The notes: generated by a model not told the origin, from the sequence alone. A stretch of DNA of 64,000 bases from Spirochaetaceae bacterium (GCA_017622135.1 JAGARR010000037.1:1-64000); one strand, 5' to 3'; shown: positions 9,401-18,644, numbered from the stretch's first letter. Numbers and translations are program-made.

Positions 9401-10918
9401 ATGACACATCCGGTAAAAAATGAAAAAAAATTCTGGGCAGGCACACTGCTCATTGTATTGCTTTCCCTAGTTTTAGTGTTTCTTCCCACGGTCAGCGTCT
9501 TTTCCCAAACTGCACCGAAATCTGACGACAATGCATCCTATAATGCAAAGCGACGCCAATACATAGACTTGCTAGGCAGCGTCTTTGATTTTGTCCATCG
9601 CAATTATGTGGATGAGGTTGACCCTGAAATCCTGTACCAAGGTGCAATGAAAGGCCTCATGGACTCACTGGAGGATCCCTACACCACCTACATGGATCTT
9701 TCCATGACCAGGGATATTACCGACACCACCTCCGGCAACTTTGGTGGAGTGGGCCTGCAAATCACCAAGGCAATGGAGTCCACCCCGGAAAAGCCCGCCT
9801 ACGTGGAGGTGTCTCATCCCATGGAGGACACCCCCGGCTATCTGGCAGGCATTCAGCCCCAGGACAAAATCATTGCAATCAACGGAACGGACACCTCTAC
9901 CATCACCATGGACGAGGTGCTGAATCTGCTGAGAGGCGAGATTGGCACCACCGTTGACCTGATAATTCGCCGTGGGGAAACCATGGAATTCCCCGTTACC
10001 CTAGAGCGTGCCTTGATTGAGGTTCCCACTGTCAAGTACGCCATGATTGGAGATACCGGCTACCTGCGCATCATCGAATTCACTCCGCAGACACCGCAGC
10101 GAGTGCAGGATGCCTTGGACTCCTTCCAGAAGGACAATTTCTCCAGCCTCATCATCGACCTGCGAAACAATCCCGGTGGCCTCATTACCAGCGTGGTGGA
10201 GGTGGCGGACAAGTTCATCGACAAGGGGCCCATTGTCTCCACCAAAAGTCGGCTCACCTACGAAAATTTCATGTACACCGCTTCTCCCAAGCACACCACC
10301 ATGCCCAAGGGCATCCCCATTGTAGTGCTCATCAACCAAGGCTCTGCCAGTGCCTCTGAAATTCTAGCCGGCGCACTGAAGGACAACCACTTGGCCTACT
10401 TGGTGGGAGAGCGGACCTACGGAAAAGGCTCCGTGCAGAAGCCCCTGGCCCTTTCCGCCACTGATGGCATCAAGCTCACCACAGCCAGGTATTACACCCC
10501 CACCGACACCAACATCGACAAGATTGGCATCCCGCCGGACATGGAGGTAGCCTACCCTGAACTGACGGAACAGGAGCAGGAGGCCTACATAAAGTTTATG
10601 GAGGACGAGGTGCTGTCCAAGCGGGTCTCCAACAAGAGCCTCAGCGAACAGGACATTGCGCAGCTGGCCAAGGAGCTGCACAAGACGTATCCCATGGAGG
10701 AGCGTCTCCTGCGTCGCCTGATTCGGCTGGAGGCGGACAAGGTTCGGGAGCCACGGCTCTATGACCTGGATTTTGACCTACAGCTGAATGCAGCCCTAGA
10801 GGTTGTCCAGAAGCAGGACTTTGAAAAGCTGGTGGCGGAGGCAAAAACCTTGAAGGAGCTCCAGCAAGAGGCAGAACAGGAAGAGGCAGGCAAAGAGCTG
10901 GCCGCAGCAGACCAGTAA
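9401..10918 (+). CDS. ctpA: S41 family C-terminal processing peptidase
   Basis: A 505-residue carboxyl-terminal processing protease. It has an N-terminal membrane anchor or signal segment (about residues 12-35), a PDZ domain (about 100-190, containing GVGLQI) and the S41 catalytic domain with the nucleophilic Ser in NQGSASASEI (about 315) and the general-base Lys in ERTYGKGSVQ (about 340). Such enzymes act in the periplasm on C-terminal tails of envelope proteins. The start is moved from 9392 to 9401 because the earlier ATG overlaps the promoter -10 element. The stop codon overlaps the start of rsmE (TAATG), so the two are translationally coupled and form the head of a four-gene operon. Confidence 0.93.
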   Translation: MTHPVKNEKKFWAGTLLIVLLSLVLVFLPTVSVFSQTAPKSDDNASYNAKRRQYIDLLGSVFDFVHRNYVDEVDPEILYQGAMKGLMDSLEDPYTTYMDLSMTRDITDTTSGNFGGVGLQITKAMESTPEKPAYVEVSHPMEDTPGYLAGIQPQDKIIAINGTDTSTITMDEVLNLLRGEIGTTVDLIIRRGETMEFPVTLERALIEVPTVKYAMIGDTGYLRIIEFTPQTPQRVQDALDSFQKDNFSSLIIDLRNNPGGLITSVVEVADKFIDKGPIVSTKSRLTYENFMYTASPKHTTMPKGIPIVVLINQGSASASEILAGALKDNHLAYLVGERTYGKGSVQKPLALSATDGIKLTTARYYTPTDTNIDKIGIPPDMEVAYPELTEQEQEAYIKFMEDEVLSKRVSNKSLSEQDIAQLAKELHKTYPMEERLLRRLIRLEADKVREPRLYDLDFDLQLNAALEVVQKQDFEKLVAEAKTLKELQQEAEQEEAGKELAAADQ

Positions 10919-11724
10919 TGCGCCAATTCATAGTACCATCCATGCCGGACAGCAGGGGAATTCTGACCCTCACCGGCAAGGATTTCCGATACCTGCATCA
11001 CGTGCTACGACTACAGCCGGGGGACGCAATCCACGTACGGTTGCCCTCCGGCGCTTTGCAAACTATGGCCGTGGCCAGTATCTCAGGTCACAGCATCAAC
11101 CTTTCGGCCTGCCAAGAAGGTGAAACACAGGAGACCGGTGTTACAGCGGCAGAACTGGAGGCAGCAGAGCCTTCCAACCGCATCCCCCTGTGGCTCTTCC
11201 AGTTCATGCCCAAGGCCCAGAAAATGGATCTGATTATTCGGCAAGCCACAGAGCTGGGTGTCGCACACATTGTGCCGATTTTGGGAGCCACCTGCCAGAA
11301 GGGGGCCGCCTGTCAACGGGAGGAGCGCTGGGAGCGGATCATCCGAGAGGCTCGCCAGCAAAGTGGTTCCCCTGTGGAAACTAAAATTTCCAGCCCCTGC
11401 AACTTGACGGAAGCCCTGAATTTGTGGAAAGCTTCCTGCGAAGAATCCCCCTGCGGCGTGATACTGTATGAGAAAAACCAGCACACCAAGTCCTTTCATC
11501 AGGCTTTGAACGGTCCAGTTCCCTGTGTTGCGGGCCTGGTGGTGGGCTGCGAGGGCGGCATCACAGCCAACGAGGTACAACTCCTTGTGGATGCAGGCTT
11601 TATTCCAGTACACCTGGACACAAACATATTACGGGCAGAAACTTCCGCCCTCTACGGACTGGCAGTTATGCAAAATTTATTGACGGAGAGACAATTATGG
11701 CAATCAAGCGTATCGAACTTTTGA
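10918..11724 (+). CDS. rsmE: 16S rRNA (uracil(1498)-N3)-methyltransferase
   Basis: A 268-residue SPOUT-class methyltransferase that modifies U1498 of 16S rRNA with S-adenosylmethionine. An N-terminal PUA-like domain (RDSRGILTLTGKDF-like region, residues 1-75) is followed by the trefoil-knot domain ending in NILRAETSALYGLAVMQNLL, the family's cofactor-binding signature; VVGCEGG upstream is the other conserved loop. The length is normal. The ATG overlaps the ctpA stop and its end overlaps the following glycosyltransferase gene by 28 bases. Confidence 0.93.
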   Translation: MRQFIVPSMPDSRGILTLTGKDFRYLHHVLRLQPGDAIHVRLPSGALQTMAVASISGHSINLSACQEGETQETGVTAAELEAAEPSNRIPLWLFQFMPKAQKMDLIIRQATELGVAHIVPILGATCQKGAACQREERWERIIREARQQSGSPVETKISSPCNLTEALNLWKASCEESPCGVILYEKNQHTKSFHQALNGPVPCVAGLVVGCEGGITANEVQLLVDAGFIPVHLDTNILRAETSALYGLAVMQNLLTERQLWQSSVSNF

Positions 11725-12443
11725 ATGTTCCGATAGACATCCTTCCCCCAGAGAAACTGGCCGATGAGCTGTTGGCCCTTTTGGAGCGGCCGGGAACAAA
11801 GCAGATTGTCTTTCTTACCATCTGGGATTTACTGAAGGCTCGTCGCAATATCAAATTCAGGGAGTGCCTGCTGAATGCGGAGCTGGTTTTGCCGGTGTCC
11901 ACCAGTATCATAAAGGGGGCAAATTTCCTTCGTCTTGATACTCCCGTCAGGTACAATCCCTTTTCCACCATCATCTCCTGTCTTTCCATTCTGGACTCTC
12001 ATTACAAGAGCCTCTATCTTTTTGGTGGTCGCAAACGGGCTTTGGCAAAGGCAGAGAAAAATGTACGAACCACCTTCAGAAACATTCGTCTGGTGGGCCG
12101 ATATGTGGGGCACTATCCAAAGGATGTGGAAAAGGACATCATATCCGCCATGTACAAGGCCACCCCCTCCTTTGTTCTGGTGGGAGACAGTGTGTCAGAA
12201 AAGGACCTCTGGGCCTTCAATCGACGGAACAACTTTTCCTCCAGCCTCTTTCTCTATAACAAGGATATCATCAATATCTTTGCAAAACGCACAAAACGAA
12301 TATCCCCTGTCACCTTTGACAGGGGACTGGAATTTTGGGTTGAGGTGCTACATAATCCATTAAAGATATTCCTTTTTTTGCCGTACATTTGGTATAACCT
12401 GCTTTTACTCTCATGCAGACTGTCAAAGGCAGAGCAAACCTAA
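11697..12443 (+). CDS. WecG/TagA/CpsF family glycosyltransferase
   Basis: A 248-residue protein of glycosyltransferase family 26, which transfers N-acetylmannosamine-type sugars to lipid-linked intermediates in surface polysaccharide synthesis. Visible family features are the N-terminal NVPIDILP segment, LYLFGGRKRALAKAEKNV and the downstream VLVGDSVSEKDLW. The N-terminal catalytic region and the C-terminal membrane-associating hydrophobic stretch (about 220-240) are present. The usual family Asp motif near residue 40 reads LTIWDLLKARR. It overlaps the rsmE end and is 23 bases from the next gene. The acceptor is unknown. Confidence 0.85.
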   Translation: MAIKRIELLNVPIDILPPEKLADELLALLERPGTKQIVFLTIWDLLKARRNIKFRECLLNAELVLPVSTSIIKGANFLRLDTPVRYNPFSTIISCLSILDSHYKSLYLFGGRKRALAKAEKNVRTTFRNIRLVGRYVGHYPKDVEKDIISAMYKATPSFVLVGDSVSEKDLWAFNRRNNFSSSLFLYNKDIINIFAKRTKRISPVTFDRGLEFWVEVLHNPLKIFLFLPYIWYNLLLLSCRLSKAEQT

Positions 12444-12466
12444 ATGTATATAAAAAAGGAGTGCCG

Positions 12467-13585
12467 TTGTCCAAAAGCATCCTTGTACTTTCTCTCAATA
12501 CATTTGTGCGGGATTTCTGCCGAAAACATTTAAAACTGTACAACCTTGAATTTTACAGTACCTGGGATAAATTATACGATAATTCCAGAATGGCACAGAT
12601 TATCCTCATCGACTATTCCTTCATCGCATACAATGGGCCCCAGCTCCTAGAAAACCTTTGCTTCCCCAAGCCACCTGCCCCCATCATCATACTGGCAAAC
12701 CAAGACTGTTCATTCTTTGCTGAATGGTTTTATAAAATCGGAATAAAACACATCATCCCACTGCCTTGCCACGAAGACAGATTCAAGAAAACGATATTTC
12801 CTTACCTCCATTTTCCTGCAAATCAACAGGATTTCATTCCTCACCCTCCCTTTGCATGCCCTAATCTAGAGCGATTCCTAGGAGATACCCTCAAGATGCA
12901 GGAATTAAAACGATTGGTCTATCACTTGTCCCAAACGGATACACCACTATTGCTGACAGGTGAAAGCGGTACGGGAAAAACCTACCTAGCAAAAATCATC
13001 CACGAAATGTCACCCCGGATGCACAACCCCTTTTGTGCGGTGAATGTTGCCTCCATCCCCGTCTCCCTGGCAGAGGCGGAGCTGTTCGGCACTACGAAGG
13101 GTGCCTATACCAACGCCATCTCCAGAGATGGCTATTTTGCCGTTGCAAAATCCGGCACACTCTTTCTGGACGAGATAGGAGAACTACCGCCTCCCATCCA
13201 GCCAAAGCTCCTCCACGTGCTGGAGGAACGCACCTACAATAGGATTGGCTCCACCACACAGCTGAAGTGCGACACCCGCTTTATCTTTGCCACCAACGTA
13301 AATCTTTATCACCTTGTTGACCAAGGAGCCTTTCGTCGGGACCTTTTCTACAGGATTTCAATCCTGCCCATAGAGGTTCCTCCCTTGCGGGAGCGGAAGG
13401 CTGACATACCGCGGCTTGCCCAGCACTTCCTTGCACCATATCAAAAAGGCTTGTCTTCCACCTGCATACAAAAACTGATGGACCATCACTGGCCCGGAAA
13501 TATACGAGAATTAAAAAACTGTCTGGTACGAGCCAGCATCCTTTCCACTAAAGAAATGATTCACGAAGCACTCATCTCCTTTTAG
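12467..13585 (+). CDS. Sigma-54 AAA+ activator lacking a DNA-binding domain
   Basis: A 372-residue protein if started at TTG 12467, which has AAGGAG five to six bases upstream; an in-frame ATG at 12413 would overlap the preceding gene. Residues 1-120 look like a receiver domain: the phosphoacceptor-like Asp in ILIDYSF remains, but the acidic pair and the conserved Lys are absent. The AAA+ domain has Walker A GESGTGKT, Walker B LFLDEIGE, and R-finger region FRRDLFYRISILPIEVPPLR. The sigma54-contact loop reads KGAYTNA instead of GAFTGA. The protein ends just after the sensor-2 WPGNIRELKN, with no Fis-type helix-turn-helix. It may activate from solution or act with another DNA-binding protein; it could also be a degenerate regulator. 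Confidence 0.85.
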   Translation: MSKSILVLSLNTFVRDFCRKHLKLYNLEFYSTWDKLYDNSRMAQIILIDYSFIAYNGPQLLENLCFPKPPAPIIILANQDCSFFAEWFYKIGIKHIIPLPCHEDRFKKTIFPYLHFPANQQDFIPHPPFACPNLERFLGDTLKMQELKRLVYHLSQTDTPLLLTGESGTGKTYLAKIIHEMSPRMHNPFCAVNVASIPVSLAEAELFGTTKGAYTNAISRDGYFAVAKSGTLFLDEIGELPPPIQPKLLHVLEERTYNRIGSTTQLKCDTRFIFATNVNLYHLVDQGAFRRDLFYRISILPIEVPPLRERKADIPRLAQHFLAPYQKGLSSTCIQKLMDHHWPGNIRELKNCLVRASILSTKEMIHEALISF

Positions 13586-13588
13586 CAG

Positions 13589-14308
13589 CTACTCCTCCTG
13601 CCAATGACGTTGGGCCAGACCTGCCGCCTTGTTGAAGATTTTTTCCATATATTTGCACTCCCCTTCGGAAAGGGCCGCCCGAGAAAGAATTCCCCGCCAG
13701 AACCGCTCCATGTCATCCCGTCCTGTGACACTGAAAAAACCAATTTTCTGCAGGTCATCGGCAATGATCCGGACAGTACCATCCAGTCGCCTCATAGTCA
13801 CCGGGGTGGAGCCGGGAGAATGCAGCGTGGCGGCCCGATACAAGGCATAGCCCACAACTTGCACGGCATGGGACAAATTCAGGGAGCCAAAATCCTTGTG
13901 ACTGGGAATGGTGACCCCCATGGTACATTCCTCCAGCTCCCTGTCCGTGAGACCAGTACGCTCGTTGCCAAAAACCACGGCTCCCCCAGGAACATGTGCT
14001 GCCTGGGCCGCCAATTCCTCCGGCAAAAGGAGCTTGTCCTTCCTCCGTTTTCCCGGCCGCCGTGTGGTACCTGCTACAAAGCTACAGTCCGTGGTAGCCT
14101 GGGTAATGCTGTCGTAGAACTGGGCCGCCTCCCAAATATATGCGGAATGAATGGCCAGTACCCGCACCTTTTGACCATCATAATCTTCCCGGCGGCCCAC
14201 AATCCGCAGTCTGCCAAGCCCAGAATTGGCCATAGCCCGGCATACGGCCCCGATATTCCGACTTTCCTCCGGCCTACAGAGGACAATGCATATTTGCGAC
14301 AAATCCAT
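13589..14308 (-). CDS. trmJ: tRNA (cytidine/uridine-2'-O-)-methyltransferase TrmJ
   Basis: A 239-residue TrmH/SpoU-type SPOUT enzyme that 2'-O-methylates tRNA position 32. Motif 1 is RPEESRNIGAVCRAMANSG, motif 2 VFGNERTGLTDRELEEC and motif 3 IPSHKDFGSLNLSHAVQVV, carrying the catalytic Arg and the knot. The C-terminal 70 residues form the helical extension typical of TrmJ. The stop is four bases from the end of the convergent sigma54 gene. The -10 TATAGT (14315-14320) is six bases before the ATG, predicting leaderless mRNA; the upstream AAGGAG is then outside the transcript. Confidence 0.9.
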   Translation of the reverse strand: MDLSQICIVLCRPEESRNIGAVCRAMANSGLGRLRIVGRREDYDGQKVRVLAIHSAYIWEAAQFYDSITQATTDCSFVAGTTRRPGKRRKDKLLLPEELAAQAAHVPGGAVVFGNERTGLTDRELEECTMGVTIPSHKDFGSLNLSHAVQVVGYALYRAATLHSPGSTPVTMRRLDGTVRIIADDLQKIGFFSVTGRDDMERFWRGILSRAALSEGECKYMEKIFNKAAGLAQRHWQEE

Positions 14309-14348
14309 AAATACACTATACTCCTTTCAGGCGATTTGCAGAAGAATT

Positions 14349-15095
14349 ATGGAACAATTTACTGGAAAAAAGGCAGTGGTCATTGGCGGCTCTGGTGGCA
14401 TCGGTGCGGCACTCTCCCTCAAGCTGGCGCAAAGCGGTGCCCAGGTTCTGGTACACGGCGGCCACAACCAAGACAAAATCAACAAGCTTCTGGAAAGGCT
14501 CCACCACGTCTCTCCCAGTCAAGATACGCATCAAGGGCTTTTGCAGGAGCTTTCCGCTGAACGGCTCCAGGAATTACCCACCAGTCCGCTGATGGAAGAA
14601 ATCCGGGCCTCAGACATACTGTGCGTGGCCTTTGGCCCCTTCCTGCAAAAGTCCCTGGAGGACACCAGCCCTCAGGATTGGATTTCCACGACCCTGTTGA
14701 ACTATGCATTGCCGGGCATCTGCGTCTCTGCCGTGCTGCCCCACATGAAAGCCCATCGCTGGGGAAGGATTCTCCTTTTTGGTGGAACCCTCACCCACAG
14801 CGTCAAGGGCTTTTTGACAAATGCGGCCTATGGCGGAGCAAAGACAGCCCTCTGCAGCTTGGTAAAATCCACTGCCGCCCAATACAGCTCTTGGGGAATC
14901 ACCTGTAATGGTATCCTCCCTGGCCTTACCGAGACAGAATACCAGTCGGCAGACCAGCTGACGGTACTGGCAAAGAAGAATCCCTCGGGCAGTGTCATTC
15001 CTGCGGACCGGGTGGCACAGGCGGCCATGAACCTCTTGTCCATAAAGGAAATAAATGGTGCCCTCCTGAATGTGGATGACGGATGGAGTCCATAA
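14349..15095 (+). CDS. Short-chain dehydrogenase/reductase (FabG-like)
   Basis: A 248-residue Rossmann-fold oxidoreductase. The NAD(P)-binding motif is GGSGGIG (residues about 13-19), the catalytic Ser lies in LLFGGTLTHS, and Tyr/Lys in YGGAK (about 160). ILPGLTETEYQ follows as in SDR substrate loops. An extra 25-residue stretch after residue 45 lengthens the region between beta-2 and beta-4. It diverges from trmJ with 40 bp between the starts. The longer reading frame from 14226 would overlap trmJ, so ATG 14349 is chosen. Substrate unknown; it could serve fatty acid synthesis or sugar metabolism. Confidence 0.85.
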   Translation: MEQFTGKKAVVIGGSGGIGAALSLKLAQSGAQVLVHGGHNQDKINKLLERLHHVSPSQDTHQGLLQELSAERLQELPTSPLMEEIRASDILCVAFGPFLQKSLEDTSPQDWISTTLLNYALPGICVSAVLPHMKAHRWGRILLFGGTLTHSVKGFLTNAAYGGAKTALCSLVKSTAAQYSSWGITCNGILPGLTETEYQSADQLTVLAKKNPSGSVIPADRVAQAAMNLLSIKEINGALLNVDDGWSP

Positions 15096-15155
15096 TTTTT
15101 CTTTGGACAGTCTATACCAAAGGACAAAATTCTCTATTATTATAAACAATTCAAA

Positions 15156-15184
15156 TTGACAGAATGGTAAAAGTGTATTATTAT
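15156..15184 (+). promoter_or_regulatory. Promoter of STAS-domain gene
   Basis: TTGACA (15156-15161), 17 bp, TATTAT (15179-15184), 40 bp before the ATG at 15226. Confidence 0.75.
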
Positions 15185-15225
15185 TTATAATAGATTTATT
15201 TCAATATGTATTCTGGAAGGTTTTT

Positions 15226-15774
15226 ATGGACAATGATGCTTTGATTTTAGGATTTGATGAAACGATAAATGACAACCTCAAGATTACTCTTACTACCTGT
15301 GACAACCTCAAGGATGGAGTCATCATCACTCTGAATGGATATATCGACATCTACACCTCCATGTTTTTTCAGAGACAAATTGAAAAGGTGGTGGAGGCAG
15401 GGTATATCAATCTGATATTTGACTGCAAGAACCTGAATTATGTATCTTCCACTGGAATTGGTGCGTTCTCCTCCCTTCTCAAGAACATAAAGCTCCAGAG
15501 TGGAGACATTGTCCTTATCAGTATACCTGAAAAAGTCCATGAGGTGTTCCAACTGCTGGGCTTCTCTCAGTTCTTCCACTTTTACAACACCCTAGACGAG
15601 GCTATTTCCTTCTTCCATCAGGAAGCAGATACCAGTACGCCGGTATTCCCCATGATATTCGGCTGCCCCGTGTGCTCAAAGCGGCTCAAGGCCACCAATG
15701 CTGGACGTTTCCGTTGCTCCGAATGCAAGTCTATTCTAGCGGTGGATGAGCAGGGCAAGGTTCTTGTAGGGTAA
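15226..15774 (+). CDS. STAS-domain protein with C-terminal zinc ribbon
   Basis: A 182-residue protein. Residues 15-130 form an anti-sigma-factor-antagonist (STAS) domain with the phosphorylatable Ser region LNYVSSTGIGAFSSL. A C-terminal tail of about 40 residues has CPVC and CSEC pairs, a probable zinc ribbon. STAS proteins act in partner-switching with a kinase/anti-sigma factor; no partner is encoded nearby. GGAAGG eight bases before the ATG serves as ribosome-binding site. The zinc ribbon is an unusual addition to a stand-alone STAS protein. Confidence 0.85.
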   Translation: MDNDALILGFDETINDNLKITLTTCDNLKDGVIITLNGYIDIYTSMFFQRQIEKVVEAGYINLIFDCKNLNYVSSTGIGAFSSLLKNIKLQSGDIVLISIPEKVHEVFQLLGFSQFFHFYNTLDEAISFFHQEADTSTPVFPMIFGCPVCSKRLKATNAGRFRCSECKSILAVDEQGKVLVG

Positions 15775-15847
15775 ATTACACAACAATTCCCCAACAGGAT
15801 AAATCTCGGTTGTATTTGTAGGCCGTTCATGTTATCCTATACATAAT

Positions 15848-16780
15848 ATGAAAACAATCCTTTCGCTTGTGGGCCTCTTTTTAGCTGTTATTATCTTTGG
15901 TGCCTTTTTTGGATTCTGTGCCACACTCCTCTTCATACATGCCACCGATATTGTTGTGGGTGCAGATGGTGTCAGGCTTGACATGAACCAAACCTTGTTT
16001 CTTCTGTTCTTGTGGATTGGTGCGTCTGCTGTCGTCTCCAGCGTATTTACCGTAGTCTACTCCATTCGTTACCCGAAGAATGGAGTAGCTAGAGTTATTA
16101 CTCATACCATCCTCTGCCTTCTTGCATGGCTGGTTATCATCCCTCTAAGCTTGGGATTTGCAGACAAGGCTGGTGAGATCGAACCGATGCAGCCAAAGGA
16201 CAGACCAATGACAGCCAATCATTTCAGACCCGATGATGGCAAGTTATATTATTACACCTCCGTCAATGCGGCCACAAAGACCGCCAACGGTGTCGCCTTC
16301 ACGTTGGACAGCCTGGACAACGCCAGCGACGAGTCCCGGTTGCTGGAAAACGCTCCTCTGATAAAGAGCGATATTGTCCCCTTTTCCGATGTACTCATCT
16401 ATAATACTCTGTCCAGATCTAAACTGGTAAAGATTGCCCTTCCCGCATTGCACCTGAACCAGCAGGCTGCATTGACAGCCTTGAAGGGAGGTGTCATATC
16501 CTGGCTTACCTTTGCCTCCTGGGGACTTGCCCTCTGCACGCTTATTGGCGTGAGACGACTTTTCCACTGGCGTCTGCTGAATTTTATTGCCGTACAAATT
16601 GGATTCATAGCAATCTGTGCCGTTAATTTGTACTATTCTTGGGGCTGGAACGGCAACCTCTTTGGAGCAGTTACAATTCCCTCTTGGATGATGAACTGCA
16701 TCATAGCCGCCGTTCTCTCTTGCACAGGAATCCTGTTTTCAATATTCCGTCCAGATCCCAATATGGAGCATGTAGAATGA
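15848..16780 (+). CDS. Integral membrane protein of unknown function
   Basis: A 310-residue protein, not recognised. It has three N-terminal hydrophobic segments (about 5-32, 48-70, 82-104), a soluble loop of about 100 residues (110-210, rich in Asp/Asn) and three more segments (about 215-235, 242-262, 270-295). No ribosome-binding site precedes the ATG, but TATACA lies four bases upstream. Its stop overlaps the start of the next gene (ATGA), so the two products are made together and probably form one complex. Confidence 0.8.
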   Translation: MKTILSLVGLFLAVIIFGAFFGFCATLLFIHATDIVVGADGVRLDMNQTLFLLFLWIGASAVVSSVFTVVYSIRYPKNGVARVITHTILCLLAWLVIIPLSLGFADKAGEIEPMQPKDRPMTANHFRPDDGKLYYYTSVNAATKTANGVAFTLDSLDNASDESRLLENAPLIKSDIVPFSDVLIYNTLSRSKLVKIALPALHLNQQAALTALKGGVISWLTFASWGLALCTLIGVRRLFHWRLLNFIAVQIGFIAICAVNLYYSWGWNGNLFGAVTIPSWMMNCIIAAVLSCTGILFSIFRPDPNMEHVE

Positions 16781-18588
16781 AGCGCATTACTCTAGCATTT
16801 CTCTTTCATTGTCTATGTATGTTCATTGGCATCTTTTGCTATGTGAACCTCACCCATGCCATTCCACAACTGATTCCCGGACAGGAATTCTCCTACAGGC
16901 TCTTCTCTTCTCTGAGAATTTTCCTGGAGCTTCTACCAGCAATTATCCTCAGTTCCTACGTTGTCGCCTATGCGATTGTCTTTGGAAAGGATGACAAGCA
17001 CATAATGGTCAAGTACTCCCCCTACATTCTTTCCCGATTCAAACATGTGGCAATCTTTTCAATCATTGGCACAAGCATTGTGATTTGCGGGCAGGAGGTA
17101 GGAACACCACTGATAACCCATAAGTTGACCAGAATGCTGGAGGCTCCATCCCTCTACCAAGAATATATGCAGGCAGCCCGCAAGTATGACAGCCAGGGAG
17201 ACCTGGTGTTTGCAATCCAGTATGCCAGGGCAGCCGAGCTTATTGACCCAAATTCCCAAGAAGCACTCACCCTCAAGGGAGATTTGGAGGTTCGGATAGA
17301 AGGCAGCGATTACGACGCACCCCTGCACGATATCCTCCTTTCACAGGAAAACCTGCAGTCATCCTCCATGGAACGGAATGCCACCTCCTACGAGCTGTTG
17401 AAGAAGGCTCGACAGGCATATCAGGATGAGAGCTGGCTCAACGCCCACTATTATTCTATACTGGCCCAGCGGGTAGCAGAGCCAGGCAGTGCCAACGAAG
17501 AAGACGCCAAGGTTATGGCCGCAGATGCTTGGAATATGTTGGCGGAACCAGGACGATTTGAGAACGACGAGGCAGAAGAGCGGTACAGGCAGAAGAAGCT
17601 GGCCTACTCTCAGCTGATGGCAGGAAACGTGGTGGAGGCATACTACAAGTTCAGCGATTTACTACAGCGGTATCCTACTGATGAGGATGTGCTCCGATAC
17701 CATACAGCCGCCACCATGGAGATGGAGTCCCAGTACTTCTTTTTGGATGAAATTCCCATTTCCGACGGTATGGAGGACAGCAGAAATGTAGCCTTCCGTC
17801 TTCAGCAACAGGATGGGAGCGAAAGTGTTGTGTTCATCAAAGGACTTTCTTCCGTTGGGAATACCGGAGGCCTGATGCAATATGCCCGTGGACTGAGCGT
17901 GTATGACTTTGGAAAGGACGGTCAGTTCAGGAAGTCCCTCTATGTGCCCTACGCCAAGATTTTGAGTCAATCCATCGCTTCCCTGGACGAACAGAGCCAA
18001 CGAAAGTTGGCCTTTTCCCAGTTGAATCCGGAAAAGGATGCCGTACCCATGATTATGCTGGAGTCGCTGGATCGCATTCACCCCAATACTCTCAACAAAC
18101 CGACCTATACCTTTGCGGAGGGAGTCTCCCAGACAACAAACTCCATCCTATTCCTTCCCATGGACTACAAGGACTTCCTCATGCTGAAGAACACCTCATT
18201 GAATCCAGAAGAGATGATGCTAACAGATATAATCCGTATGGCATTCAAGGCACAGGATTACGGATATGCCCAAATTATCTATGGCCAGGCAGCCTGCAAC
18301 AGAATGAGCACACCCCTGCTGTTCATTGTGCTGTTCTTACTAGCGGCCAGCGTTGGTTGGAACTACCGCATTATGTCGGGAAGCTTCCGAGTGGCATGGA
18401 GCCTGACTCCAATTTTGCTCACTATGGGCTGCTTTGTCCTCTTAATTGCCATAGAATATATGCAAAAGCTCCTGAACTATGGACTTTTCGGGTTCTTCCA
18501 GCTTGCTGCCGTACCTATAGTTTTTTTTGCGGCAATACTCCTCGTTTTCCTAGCCGCATTGTTCTTTCTGGCACGAAGAAGCCAGTAG
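16777..18588 (+). CDS. Membrane protein with periplasmic TPR-like region
   Basis: A 603-residue protein. Three hydrophobic segments at the N-terminus (about 5-25, 38-62, 84-104), a central region of about 390 residues with helical repeats of TPR character (for example residues 120-160 and 200-330), and three C-terminal segments (about 515-600). This three-plus-three topology with a large soluble insert recalls LptF/LptG permeases, but I see no sequence support for that family. The ATG at 16777 is chosen over an upstream frame because it overlaps the stop of the partner gene (ATGA). Function unknown. Confidence 0.8.
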   Translation: MKRITLAFLFHCLCMFIGIFCYVNLTHAIPQLIPGQEFSYRLFSSLRIFLELLPAIILSSYVVAYAIVFGKDDKHIMVKYSPYILSRFKHVAIFSIIGTSIVICGQEVGTPLITHKLTRMLEAPSLYQEYMQAARKYDSQGDLVFAIQYARAAELIDPNSQEALTLKGDLEVRIEGSDYDAPLHDILLSQENLQSSSMERNATSYELLKKARQAYQDESWLNAHYYSILAQRVAEPGSANEEDAKVMAADAWNMLAEPGRFENDEAEERYRQKKLAYSQLMAGNVVEAYYKFSDLLQRYPTDEDVLRYHTAATMEMESQYFFLDEIPISDGMEDSRNVAFRLQQQDGSESVVFIKGLSSVGNTGGLMQYARGLSVYDFGKDGQFRKSLYVPYAKILSQSIASLDEQSQRKLAFSQLNPEKDAVPMIMLESLDRIHPNTLNKPTYTFAEGVSQTTNSILFLPMDYKDFLMLKNTSLNPEEMMLTDIIRMAFKAQDYGYAQIIYGQAACNRMSTPLLFIVLFLLAASVGWNYRIMSGSFRVAWSLTPILLTMGCFVLLIAIEYMQKLLNYGLFGFFQLAAVPIVFFAAILLVFLAALFFLARRSQ

Positions 18589-18610
18589 AACAAGTTGATG
18601 ACACGAAAAA

Positions 18611-18644
18611 ATGAAAAAAGGCCAGCGGAACCGCTGGCCTTTTT
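18611..18644. terminator. Bidirectional terminator
   Basis: AAAAAGGCCAGCGG pairs with CCGCTGGCCTTTTT, between the convergent TPR membrane gene and murA. Confidence 0.85.

Noticed and set aside
16639..16776. N-terminal extension of the TPR membrane protein
   Set aside because: It would overlap the partner gene by 140 bases; the ATG at 16777 overlaps the partner's stop by the usual four bases.
16777..18588. LptF/LptG permease
   Set aside because: Topology is similar, but no LptF/LptG sequence motif is visible and the insert is TPR-like rather than a beta-jellyroll.
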